DNA of 64,000 bases from Streptomyces cinnamoneus (lineage in GTDB: Bacteria; Actinomycetota; Actinomycetes; Streptomycetales; Streptomycetaceae): NCBI RefSeq assembly GCF_002939475.1, contig NZ_PKFQ01000001.1, forward strand, positions 5,887,001-5,951,000, written 5' to 3'. The position numbers and the translations under genes are program-made. The notes under the pieces were generated by a model. The model was not told the origin of the DNA, did no database searches, and saw only the letters and a program-made list of their open reading frames with translations. Below are positions 26,101-33,554 of the stretch, piece by piece. Each line of letters starts with the position of its first letter. Position 1 is the first letter of the stretch.

Positions 26101-29100
26101 CCGCGAGCGTCGAAGTCGGTCCTGGCCGTGACGCCGCGGGCATTGGTGACCGTGATCCGGTTGCCGTCCACGTCGTAGCCGTAGGTCTTCCGGCGGCCGA
26201 GCGGGTCGGTGACGGAGGTCTGCCGTCCCGTTTCGTCGTACTCGTAGGTGGTGGTGTGGCCGTTGGGGTCCTTGCGTGTGGCCAGGTCACCGGCCGTGTT
26301 GTATGTGTAGCGGGTGACCGCGCCGTCCGGGCCGGTGACGGCGGCAATGCGCCCGAGGTCGTCGTAATCGGTCTTGGTCGTCCTGCCCAGTTCGTCCGTG
26401 GTCGACACAGCGCGGTTCGTCGCGTCGTAAGCCGTGCTGGTCGACTTCCCCAGCGGGTTGGTCACCTTGGTCTGGTTGCCTGCGGCGTCGTAGCCGAAGG
26501 AGGTGGTGAACTGCGCCGCCTCCGCATCGCTGACGTTGCCGCGGGGATCGACCTGGGTGGCAGTGCGGCCGTCGTCGTCGTAGGACCAGGTGGTCGTGCG
26601 CCCTTCCGGGCTGATCATCCTCGTGCGGTGGCCATCGGCGTCGTAGCCGAACGAGGTCACTTTGCCCAGCGGGTCGGTCGAGGTCGCCAGCAGCCCCGTG
26701 TCGGTGTAGCTGTGGTGTGTGACATTGCCGAGAGGGTCGGTGGATGTCAGGACGTTGTCATTGGCGTCGTATGTCGTGCTACTGGTCTGCCCGAGGGCGT
26801 TGGTGACCGAGACCTGGCGGCCCAGCGCGTCGTAAGCGGTGGTGGTCACGGCCCCCGTGGGGTCGGTCACCTTCGTACGGTTGCCGTTGGCGTCGTAGCC
26901 GTAGCTCGTGGTGTAGGCGGCGGCGTTGGCCCCGAGGATATTGCCGCGCGGCGAGACCGTGCTGATCAGCCAGTTCGCCTTGTCGTATGTGTAGGTCGTC
27001 CGATTGCCGAGGGCGTCGGTGACCGAGGTGAGGTTCCCGTTGGCGTCGTACGCGCGCGTCTGCTTCTTGCCCGCAGGGTTGGTGGTTTCCACGAGGCGGC
27101 CGGAACTGTCGTAGGCGTACGCGGTGATGCGCCCTGCCGGGTCCTTCACGGAGAGGAGACGACCGGCACCGTCGTAGCCGTAGGCGGTTGTGTGCCTCAG
27201 TGGATCGGTTGCCGAGAGGAGGAGGCCACGCCCGTCATAGGTGTAGGTCGTGGTGAAGGCAGCGGGATCGGCACCTTCGGCATTGCCACGTGGGTCGGTC
27301 ATCGCGGTGACCCGACCGGCGGCGTCGTAACGGAAGGTCGTCTTCTCGCCTAGCGGAGTCGTCACCGACGTGCGGTTGCCCGCCGCGTCATAGGTATAGA
27401 TCGTTGCCTTGCCTCGCGGCGTAGTGACGCTCGCAAGGGCTCCTTGATCGGTGTATGTGTACGCGACCGTGCCACCGGCAGGGTCGGTGCTGAATGTGAC
27501 CCGGTTGGCCGTGTCGTAGGTATACGTCGACCTCTTGCCGCGGCCGTCAGTGTGGCTGGAGATGTTCCCCTGGGCATCGTAAGTCCAGGTCTCAGCCAGT
27601 CCCACCGAGGAAGGAGATTTCCGTGTGCTCAGGCGGCCAGCTGTGTCGTACGACATCTCCGTCGTGTTGCCGGAGGGGTCCGTGATGGAGACTGGATGCA
27701 GATTCCGGTCGTAGCTGTAGGAGACCTTGTCCCCGTACGGGTTGATGCTCTCCAGCAGTACGTTGCCGGAGTACACATCGGTCCAGACCCCGCCGTTCGG
27801 GTCCGTCATATGGGATTCGCGTTTGTTGTCCCAAGTGAAAGTCGACGTCTTGCCCGAGCCGTCGGTCTGGGAGACGACGCGTCCCGAAGCGTCGTACGTG
27901 TTCGCGACTTTTCCCCCGCCACGTCCGGTGGCGGTGGATAGCCGCTTGTTGGAATCATAAGTGTACGTAGTGGTCTTGCCGACCTGGTCCTTCACGGATG
28001 TCAGCAGCCCGTCGGTATAGCCATAGGAGACCGACGTGCCGTCGGGCAGCGTCATCCTGGTCAGGAGCCCCGAAGCATCCAAGGTGAATGGGACCGAACG
28101 TCCTGCCCCGTCCTTGACCGATGCGAGACGGCCTGAGGAATAGGTCAGCGTAAGGGCTGCTCCGCCGCCACTGGCGACAGAGGTCAACTGACCTGAGGAG
28201 CTGAACGTCCGCCGTGTGCCGTCAGGACTGGCGACGATGTACGTGGTCCCAGACTTGGTGAGCTGCAATGACGAACCTGCGGGAGTCGCGTAGCTGCTTC
28301 CCCCTTGCTCTTTGAACGCCACCCGGGCGCCGTCGGCGTCCTGGAGCGTGGCACTACTCCCGGCGGTAATCGTCAGTTTGGCGTCGAAAGAAGTTGCCCA
28401 GCCTCGGCCCAGCAGTCCGGATTCAGCCGAGTCGGAACGATAGGTACGCTCCATTGAGAACGGAGTGCCGACACCCACGAGGGAGGCGTCCGTGTTCCGG
28501 TCGTAAAACGCCCCGGTGGCGGTATTCACCGGGTCCGCGCGGCGTGTCTGCCCGTAGCAGTGGCACAGCCCGGCCTGCGTCCCAGGAATGTCCGGAGTGT
28601 AGAAGGCCTGGACGAATGGCGACGTCATCCCTCCGGGGCTCCCGGAGCCGTCCGTCCCCTCCAGAAAGATCCAGGCGTAGTACTTCTTGCCGTCCTGGAG
28701 ATGCCCGCCGTTCAAGGAGGAACTCCACCAGAAGCACTGGTCGGCAGGGTATGGATTGGAGGGCCACCAGCCGTAGCACCAGGCCCCGTTCTCCAGATAC
28801 TTCCCTTCCGGATCGCCGGTCGAGCGCTTGATCTCCTGCTGGTGCACCGGGTTCTTGTTCTCGTCCATGACATACAGCCACAGCCCGGATACGGCCGACG
28901 CCGAGACCGAGGAGAACTTCGCCTGCCCGCCGATCGACAGCATGCCCGGATAGGCGGTCGCGTAGGCGGAGACCCAGTCCGGGTTGGGCACTCCAGCCGC
29001 TGCGGCACGCGCGGCCGGACCCTTGAGGGACTTGGCGGCGGGCCCAACCTTCAACGGCTTGTCCGGCTTCGGTGCCGGCTCGGCGGGTAACCGCTGGCGC

Positions 29101-29357
29101 CTCGGCTTGAGGAACTCGCGCATCGGCGAGTAACTTCCCTGCGAACCATGCACCTGCGCCTTGCGCTGCGCCAAGGTCATTGCCCTGGGCGGCTTGGGCA
29201 GATCCTTGGCTGTACGTGTCACAACAGAGGCCCCCGCGAGCGGGCCTCCTCGATCGCCGATCTGCCTCGCCCGGGCCATATCGGCACCGCCGGTGGTAGT
29301 TGCCAGCAATGCAGTTGCCAAGGCGATGACGACTGCGCGACGTGCGGATCTGAACAC
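23181..29357 (-). CDS. RHS/YD-repeat polymorphic toxin with ricin-B lectin pair and papain-fold C-terminus
   Basis: About 2058 residues. The N-terminus has a signal peptide (ARRAVVIALATALLATTTGG). Next come a region with conserved W/Y/C residues (about 130-280), a DUF6531-like entry (DPVNTATGAFYDRNTDASL), and more than 40 YD repeats (GYDxxGRxxxxTDPxG) that form an RHS shell. Two ricin-B lectin modules of 124 residues (GLCVDVDNGQTKDGTVIQ; QQWTYDG; LQRWTF) interrupt the repeats. The RHS core ends at YLRARNYDPATGRLTGTDP and RYTDPTGW. The C-terminal tip has NCGLCATAGDDL, GHYFNVVNADGKVVFFDFQTG, matching the Cys, His and Asp of papain-fold Tox-PL/glutamine deamidase toxins. Start: GTG 29357 is preferred because an upstream in-frame GTG at 29369 lies inside AGGAGG. 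The immunity gene follows by 1 nt. Confidence 0.88.
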   Translation of the reverse strand: MFRSARRAVVIALATALLATTTGGADMARARQIGDRGGPLAGASVVTRTAKDLPKPPRAMTLAQRKAQVHGSQGSYSPMREFLKPRRQRLPAEPAPKPDKPLKVGPAAKSLKGPAARAAAAGVPNPDWVSAYATAYPGMLSIGGQAKFSSVSASAVSGLWLYVMDENKNPVHQQEIKRSTGDPEGKYLENGAWCYGWWPSNPYPADQCFWWSSSLNGGHLQDGKKYYAWIFLEGTDGSGSPGGMTSPFVQAFYTPDIPGTQAGLCHCYGQTRRADPVNTATGAFYDRNTDASLVGVGTPFSMERTYRSDSAESGLLGRGWATSFDAKLTITAGSSATLQDADGARVAFKEQGGSSYATPAGSSLQLTKSGTTYIVASPDGTRRTFSSSGQLTSVASGGGAALTLTYSSGRLASVKDGAGRSVPFTLDASGLLTRMTLPDGTSVSYGYTDGLLTSVKDQVGKTTTYTYDSNKRLSTATGRGGGKVANTYDASGRVVSQTDGSGKTSTFTWDNKRESHMTDPNGGVWTDVYSGNVLLESINPYGDKVSYSYDRNLHPVSITDPSGNTTEMSYDTAGRLSTRKSPSSVGLAETWTYDAQGNISSHTDGRGKRSTYTYDTANRVTFSTDPAGGTVAYTYTDQGALASVTTPRGKATIYTYDAAGNRTSVTTPLGEKTTFRYDAAGRVTAMTDPRGNAEGADPAAFTTTYTYDGRGLLLSATDPLRHTTAYGYDGAGRLLSVKDPAGRITAYAYDSSGRLVETTNPAGKKQTRAYDANGNLTSVTDALGNRTTYTYDKANWLISTVSPRGNILGANAAAYTTSYGYDANGNRTKVTDPTGAVTTTAYDALGRQVSVTNALGQTSSTTYDANDNVLTSTDPLGNVTHHSYTDTGLLATSTDPLGKVTSFGYDADGHRTRMISPEGRTTTWSYDDDGRTATQVDPRGNVSDAEAAQFTTSFGYDAAGNQTKVTNPLGKSTSTAYDATNRAVSTTDELGRTTKTDYDDLGRIAAVTGPDGAVTRYTYNTAGDLATRKDPNGHTTTYEYDETGRQTSVTDPLGRRKTYGYDVDGNRITVTNARGVTARTDFDARGLPRGTTYTDNTPTVTTAYDAIGQRRSITDGSGTRTLDYDSAGRLTAVTPSTGKAVFSYAYDDMGRITERTSDIGSAGPTGAVVGVNGLCVDVDNGQTKDGTVIQSWTCAGVPAQQWTYDGAHLKALGKCAAATGSGRGAQVKLATCSNDALQRWTFRDNGELVNAAGGKCMEISNGTNKLGTPITTWDCLAAAWHHWTLPRPTGAVVGVNGLCVDVDNGQTKDGTVIQSWTCAGVPAQQWTYDGVRLKALGKCAAATSSNKGAQVKLATCSDDALQRWTFRDDGTLVNAAGGKCMEISDGTNKLGTPITTWDCLDVAWHHWTLPRSGIASNTIRYAYDGDGLRTSETTAAGTIAYSYDQDGHLTTSKLPAANSYVEKRAYDNAGHLTSVSNVKGASALSTWAQTLDDAGQPVQIEVTRAGKAASYQYYDYDPAGRLTTECSSVAKADKCPDLSAATTYRYDQVGNRQLQNRAGVSTTYKYDDADQLIQSVSGSASRDFTYDADGNQTGAGGDTFAYDANNRLIKAVAGGAAYSYGYDADGNRTTASKDGGGLQRTTAWDINNALPLAAADYDGNGTLQAEYRYTPRGQIQAEATGGNTYYHHRDLLGSVSDLTDSNGNLQTSYTYTAFGEGTQTNAGGKPPANPFAFAGAYREPTTSAAGYYLRARNYDPATGRLTGTDPAPAPVGEPYASAYPYAANAPTRYTDPTGWTPDDPNDDHIKSFSEGARVFGSGFVEGLKLPFKFVGDLFNALRGKNGGTGGFVDEYLPVRPAYRLYHAAEMFRDQGCDELHDTYSRAADDLAMQIAATGLGGLRGWKKDAVTPPAGGRYYGGRSETRYGLPYYTPEHLPSMERINPEGGRMNCGLCATAGDDLMAGKNPNAVPGADRPMRPDEVSALTGRPFVRKGGLDPLVRDVLSWGPGARGIVGAWPTRGMGHYFNVVNADGKVVFFDFQTGRANPADQRYRNYYLMRTN
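25125..25868 (-). repeat. 372-bp tandem duplication encoding two ricin-B lectin modules
   Basis: Two adjacent copies with a 372-bp period (124 codons), for example GTCCAGTGGTGCCAAGC at 25135 and again at 25507. Divergence is uneven. 25367-25496 and 25739-25868 are identical over 130 bp, while the rest differs at many synonymous sites. That suggests an older duplication with recent partial gene conversion. Confidence 0.88.
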
Positions 29358-29643
29358 GACTCGCCCCACCTCCTTTCAGTAGGAAACGGGAAGATCATCT
29401 GCCGGAAGCAGGTGGCCGCGGGCCCAAACTCGAACAAGTGGCCTAAATGTGCTGGGCCGTGATTTCTGCTTGCCGTCGGCTTGGGACATGCACGAGTACG
29501 GCGATCCGGTCTTGGCTGGATCCCGCTGGATGGTTCGTGGCTCGTGTTGCCGGGCGCTTACGCAGCAGCCCCGTCTGCACGTTCCTTTCCGGTGTGCGGG
29601 CGGGGCTTCTCGTCAAGCGAACGCGGTGAAGTGATCCTCGTCG

Positions 29644-30300
29644 TCAGGAAGACGGAGTAGGGCCTTCCAGAAGGTTCAGCTTGGTGCGGATCGGGCCTTT
29701 GTTGGCGTACGTCGCGATGAACTTCTTGACGTCGCTGATCATCTTCGCGTTCTCCTTCGTCCCGTACTGGAACGACAGGTAGACGTCGGGGGCCCTTGGC
29801 GGCGATCAGCCGCTTGGCCAGGATCTCGGGGTTGTTCTCCTGCCGCTGCGTCTCGTGCCCCTTCCACAGCAGGGAGTCGGGCACGATGTCGGGGCCGGAG
29901 GCTATGACGGCCTTGAACTTGTCGGGCTTCTGCAGCACGGACTTCAGGCCGACGAAGCCGCCCGTGGACGAGCCCATGAAGGCCCAGCCGTCACGCGGTT
30001 TCAGGGTGCGGAAGTTCTGCTTCATCAGGTCCGGGACGTCTTCCGTCAGCCAGGTGCCCATCTTGGGCTGGCCGGGGATGTCGCTGCCGTCCCAGTAGAT
30101 GCCGCCGTCGTCCGGACCGGGGTTGAGGATCGGCATGGCCAGCAGGAAGGGCTTGCTCTTCCCCTGCTGGTACCACTTGGTGATGCTGTCCTCAAGCGAG
30201 AGCTTGTCCTTGCCGAAGGCGCCGAACGCCCAGTAGTTGCTGTCGTGGCCGGGACCGCCGGGCAGGGCGATCAGCAAGGGGAAGCCGCTCTGCCCGCAGG
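29644..30300 (-). pseudogene. Alpha/beta-hydrolase (esterase) pseudogene
   Basis: The - strand reads GFPLLIALPGGPGHDSNYWA, WYQQGKSKPFLLAMPI, then the nucleophile elbow GSSTGGFVGLKSVL and FKAVIASGPDIVPDSLLWK, a PF00756-type esterase. Near 29795 the frame breaks: the continuation DVYLSFQYGTKENAKMISDV and FIATYANKGPIRTKLNLLEG is in another frame and ends at TGA 29644-29646. The N-terminus is also missing, because the sequence upstream of about 30300 belongs to a resolvase tail. So the gene is truncated and frameshifted. Confidence 0.75.
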
Positions 30301-30428
30301 GTGCGGGTGTAGGCAATCATGTCCTCGTCGAAGACCTTGGGGCGTCCACCGTGCCGTCCGCGTTCGCGGGCGGAGGCTTGGCCTTCAAGAGACTTCTCCC
30401 GGATGTACTCGCGTTCGGACTCAGTCAT
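30296..30428 (-). pseudogene. Serine recombinase (resolvase) C-terminal fragment
   Basis: From 30428 on the - strand the reading SEREYIREKSLEGQASARER, GRHGGRPKVFDED and MIAYTRTLRA matches the region linking the long helix to the DNA-binding HTH of Tn3-type resolvases/invertases. The catalytic serine domain upstream and the end of the HTH are absent. It is joined directly to the esterase remnant at about 30296, so it is probably a scar of a transposon or deletion event. Confidence 0.65.
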
Positions 30429-30504
30429 ACCGGGGCGTGACCCGGATACGGGTCAAAGAGGAAATGAGTTGATCTTGAAGTGCGGTGGATCGACCTTGGG
30501 GTCG

Positions 30505-31428
30505 TCAGCGCGCCAGTCTGAGGCGTGCCGTCTCTGCGGCATGGGCCGCGGCTTCGATCAGCCCGAGTTCGCCGGCGAGCGTTCCCACGAAGGCGTCGAC
30601 CGCCTTGATCGCGCGGCCCTCCATGGTGTCGGGCTCTGCGAAGTACGCCGCGAACTCTCCGTCGCCGATGGTCGCCATGGCGGGCCGACGGGCCTGGTAG
30701 TCGGCCCACATCGGTCTGTAGACGGCGCGCACTCGGTCGAGCTCGTTTTCGTCGATTTCCTCGTGCCGGAGACGGCGGAATGTTTGCTCGCGGGCTTTCC
30801 ACATCGCGATGTGGTGCTGGACGGAAACGGGCCCGAACGGGCCGGGGAGGGCTCGTTCGATCCTCGGCATGCCCGGCTGGACGGGCCAGGGCGAGTACAG
30901 CTCCGTGAGGACCGCGGTCAGTTTGCCGATGTCGATCCGGCCGGTCCGCTCGCCTTCCTCGAGGACGAGCTGGGCGACGCGCCGTTGCTTGAGGGTAGCC
31001 GAGGGGTGGGCGAGTTGCTCAACGATGGCGCGGACGTTCTTGCCGCGCCGGACGGCGGTCGTCTGGCCAGTGGCGCGCGCGTGGGTACGCCAGGCTCGAC
31101 GCGCCTGCGGGGTGTGCACGATCGTGTCGTCGATCAGCCACAGGTACAGCACGACACGGATCAGCGAGCGTTGAGGAATGCGCCCCAGCGGGGAACGTTC
31201 TCGAGCCTCGAGAAGCCTGGTGAACAACTCCCGTTGCTCCGGGGGGAAGACCCGCGGATCGCTGCCGTGGGGGCTGGTCTTGCGCGGCTCGGGGCTGGCG
31301 AGCATCCCGTCCTCGACCCAGGAGGTCACCATCCTGGGACTGGCTTTCATCACGCCCAGAGAGTGCGCGTCGGCGACCAGATCGGCCGCAGTTCCCTCGC
31401 CCCACTTGGTGGTTCGATCACCGTCCAT
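30505..31428 (-). CDS. Hypothetical protein with possible N-terminal MerR-like HTH
   Basis: 307 residues from ATG 31428, or 321 from an upstream ATG at 31470; neither has a clear ribosome site. I do not recognise the family. The N-terminal 100 residues (VMKASPRMVTSWVEDGMLAS, then PHGSDPRVFPPEQRELFTRL) resemble a winged helix/MerR-type DNA-binding segment that recognises a target and is followed by helices. The rest is predicted helical with many Arg/Glu residues. There is no signal peptide or membrane segment. Codon use is coherent throughout, so it is likely a real gene. It is separated from its neighbours in the island and might be a regulator. Confidence 0.6.
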   Translation of the reverse strand: MDGDRTTKWGEGTAADLVADAHSLGVMKASPRMVTSWVEDGMLASPEPRKTSPHGSDPRVFPPEQRELFTRLLEARERSPLGRIPQRSLIRVVLYLWLIDDTIVHTPQARRAWRTHARATGQTTAVRRGKNVRAIVEQLAHPSATLKQRRVAQLVLEEGERTGRIDIGKLTAVLTELYSPWPVQPGMPRIERALPGPFGPVSVQHHIAMWKAREQTFRRLRHEEIDENELDRVRAVYRPMWADYQARRPAMATIGDGEFAAYFAEPDTMEGRAIKAVDAFVGTLAGELGLIEAAAHAAETARLRLAR

Positions 31429-31514
31429 GGCGCCGAACTTACATCGAGATTCGAGCCTCGGGAGCTGCATTCAGCGGACGTCAGCCATAAGGCTTGGGGC
31501 TGCAGAAACTGCGC

Positions 31515-31555
31515 GCCCCGCACCGTATCCCTGCCAGGACCACGCGGTGCGGGGC
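31515..31555. terminator. Hairpin upstream of the 54-codon gene
   Basis: GCCCCGCACCG (31515-31525) pairs with CGGTGCGGGGC (31545-31555) around a 19-nt loop. It lies between the divergent hypothetical gene and the small + strand gene. No T tract, so a regulatory or RNA structure role is as likely as termination. Confidence 0.4.
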
Positions 31556-31585
31556 AGCCGACTCATCCCCTGAACGGAGACCGTC

Positions 31586-31750
31586 ATGTCCCACCGTACG
31601 CACCGCCCCGTCCAGAAGCGGCGACGTGCCCGCCATCGTCTTGTCCAGGGCCTCGGGCAGGTGGCGTTCTACGCCGCTTCCGCCACGTTGGCCGGCGGGC
31701 TGGTCCGCGAGCTGCTCCACGTGATCCACACGTCCGTCTCCTCGTGCTGA
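31586..31750 (+). CDS. 54-residue basic/hydrophobic small protein
   Basis: ATG at 31586, preceded by ACGGAGACC, opens a 54-codon frame to TGA at 31748-31750. The product begins with a strongly basic segment (about residues 4-18, KRRRARHR) and continues with a moderately hydrophobic stretch (QVAFYAASATLAGGLVREL), so it could be a membrane-associated peptide. It matches no family that I know. Ribosome site and codon use support translation, but nothing else does. Confidence 0.5.
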   Translation: MSHRTHRPVQKRRRARHRLVQGLGQVAFYAASATLAGGLVRELLHVIHTSVSSC

Positions 31751-31980
31751 CCTGAGCATCAGGGAGATGCCGCGTGCAGGCCTGTCGGGCGCGGCATCTC
31801 CGCGGCGAGGAGACCGCCGTCAAGGCCCTTGCCTGCAGCCGCGAGGAGGCGAACGCCTTGAATACCAAGAACACGCACGAGCGGATCGCCCCCGAACTCG
31901 CCGAGGCCTTGAAGGCGGTGCCGATGACGGGGGCGGGGGAACACATTCCGCGCCATGGTCGGCCTGTGCCGTCGGCGCGC

Positions 31981-32558
31981 GTTCATGGGGGTACGTCCTC
32001 GTCCTCGGCCTCACCTCGGCCGCGCTGTTCGCCTACATCAGCGGGTCCAGCTTCGTCTTCGAGCACCTGCACGGTGTCTCGTCCACGGCCTACTCCCTGA
32101 TCTTCGCCACCAACGCCGTCGGCATGCTGATCGCGGGCTTCGCCTTCAGCAGGCTCTCCCGGAAGATCAGCCTCAACACCATGCTGACCACGGGCGTCGC
32201 CATATGCGGCCTCGGGGTGACCGGCCAGCTGGCCATCCTCGGCACAGCCGGCGAAACCCTCGCCGGCACCTGGGCCAGCCTCTTCGTCACCCTCCTCGGC
32301 GTCGGACTGATCTTCCCCGCCGCCACCACCCTCGGCCAGGCCCTCGGCCGCACCGCCCCCGGAGCCGCCTCCGCCCTCCTCGGCGGACTCCAATTCCTCT
32401 TCGGCGCCCTCGCCTCCCCCCTCGTCGGCCTCTTCGGCGAAACCAGCTCCACCCCCAGGGCCCTCGTCATGCTCGTCGCCGTCGCCCTCGCCGCACTCGC
32501 CCTGATCACCCTCGCCCGCCCCTGGCTCCGCCACGGCGAAACGCTCACTGACAACTGA
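31981..32558 (+). pseudogene. MFS drug-efflux transporter (Bcr/CflA-like), C-terminal half only
   Basis: The reading WGYVLVLGLTSAALFAYISG, SSFVFEHLHGVSSTAYSLIF, NAVGMLIAGFAFSRLSRKIS and further hydrophobic segments is the second six-helix half of a Bcr/CflA multidrug transporter, ending normally at TGA 32556-32558. The first half is missing. Upstream of about 31980 the frame carries unrelated sequence, though a different frame (31774-31960; VKALACSREEANALNTKNTH) has good codon bias and may be a fragment of another gene. A hairpin at 32594 follows. Confidence 0.75.
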
Positions 32559-32593
32559 CCCCCCACCCGGGGCAGGAGCCCACGTCGCCTTCC

Positions 32594-32617
32594 CTCCGGC
32601 CTCCGCGGTGGCCGGAG
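32594..32617 (+). terminator. Hairpin after the MFS remnant
   Basis: CTCCGGCC (32594-32601) pairs with GGCCGGAG (32610-32617) with an 8-nt loop, 35 bp after the transporter stop. A terminator retained from the intact gene is likely. Confidence 0.45.
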
Positions 32618-32843
32618 AGAACCCGAATGGTGAGCGGCCACCTATCCCGCCACACATTGGCCAACCACGGATCCACGCTGCCGCCCGATGTGCGGAGAAG
32701 CGAAATAAGAGGCTCCACGCGCGCCCCTGTCGGTGAAGAGCAAGGGCAAGCGCAGCAGCGGGAGGGGGGCCGGACCTCGCCTTGGGGGTGTCGCCTTTCG
32801 GGGTGACGGGTCAAGTCGGGCGGTGCGTCGAACTGGACTATGC

Positions 32844-32863
32844 CTGGGACCAGTTTGGGACCA
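32844..32863 (+). repeat. 20-bp repeat near attR (copy 2)
   Basis: Exact copy of 22038-22057, same orientation. On the - strand it can be read as VVPNWSQA followed by a stop, so it could be a relic of a second integrase tail. Its mirror-like distance to the att repeat makes a recombinase or excisionase binding site an alternative. Confidence 0.65.
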
Positions 32864-32910
32864 CACGACACACAGGCCACCGAACGCCGCCCCTTATGTC
32901 CCACATTAAG

Positions 32911-32934
32911 AATCCCCCTTTCGGGGGGTTTATT
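32911..32934 (+). terminator. Rho-independent terminator just left of attR
   Basis: CCCCC-TTTC-GGGGG stem-loop flanked by AAT and a TTTATT run at 32911-32934, in an AT-rich stretch. It has an unusually classical form for this genome and is probably part of the mobile element. Confidence 0.7.
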
Positions 32935-32953
32935 CAATTTTGTTTGATTATCG

Positions 32954-33002
32954 ACTTGACTGGGGGTCAAGGGGTCGTGGGTTCAAATCCCGCCGTCCCG
33001 AC
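32954..33002 (+). repeat. attR: 49-bp partial tRNA-Pro duplicate
   Basis: Exact copy of 21891-21939. It lacks the 5' acceptor, D-arm and the start of the anticodon arm, so it is not a functional tRNA. It marks the right boundary of an island of about 11.1 kb. Confidence 0.93.
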
Positions 33003-33013
33003 GGTGCGGAAAT

Positions 33014-33055
33014 ACCCTCTGATGTGGGAGAAATCCCAGGTCAGAGGGTGTTTTG
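33014..33055 (+). terminator. Terminator following attR, probably the original tRNA-Pro terminator
   Basis: ACCCTCTGA (33014-33022) pairs with TCAGAGGGT (33041-33049), followed by GTTTTGCG and more T. An inner GGGA/TCCC stem is present. It closely resembles the hairpin after the intact tRNA. By the logic of tRNA integration this copy is the ancestral one. Confidence 0.75.
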
Positions 33056-33554
33056 CGTTTTTCTGACGCGACGTCAATCTGATGGGCGTCAGGCGCTCGG
33101 GGGCCACCTGGGACCAGGCTCCGGGAGCCCCCTGATCAGGCCCGGTCTGGCCAGGGACCCTGGGCCGGGTCGTCCAGCTGGATCAGGGCGGGTCGGACAG
33201 CGGCGGCACGCGGTCGGCAGGTACGGACGGCGCCGCGTCGACGGCGATCTCATAGGGCCGGACGACCGGGTGGAGGGCGACGTTGGCTGCCCGGCCCGCG
33301 CTGGGCAGGTGGCTGAGCTCGACCGGCAGGGCTCCCTCGGCGCGCCGTGGCCGCGTAGAGCTCCCGCAGGGCCGAGAGTTCGCCTCGTCCAGCAGGTCGT
33401 GGAAGCGGTTGATGGAGCGGCCGCCCGGGGCCAGGGGGTGACGCCGAGGACGGCGGGCCAGTCGCCGCGGTCGAGGTGCTCCCGGCTGCGTTCCGCGCCG
33501 TTGGCCTGGGGTATGCGTCAGGGGTGCGAGGCATCGCTCCAGGCTTCGAGGCCA
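33056..33554. other. Decayed region between attR and the DUF475 gene
   Basis: About 500 bp without an intact gene. On the - strand, short stretches in different frames read like one protein (SINRFHDLLDEANSR; ALRELYAATARR; GALPVELSHLPSAGRAANVA; VVRPYEIAVDAAP), which suggests a frameshifted pseudogene of unknown family at about 33180-33450. The + strand start region of the DUF475 gene may reach into the right end. Confidence 0.4.

Noticed and set aside
25308..27353. 681-codon + strand frame opposite the RHS repeats
   Set aside because: Repeat-driven antisense shadow (RVGD/VVVGVG-like repeats) of the YD-repeat gene.
32642..32866. - strand frame at the right end of the island starting MWSQTG
   Set aside because: Low-complexity Arg/Pro-rich translation. 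Only the VPNWSQ-like start in another frame resembles an integrase tail, which is reported as a repeat instead.
32940..33512. Open frame extending the DUF475 gene back through the att repeat
   Set aside because: The extension reads the non-functional tRNA copy and decayed sequence; family similarity begins only after about 33600.
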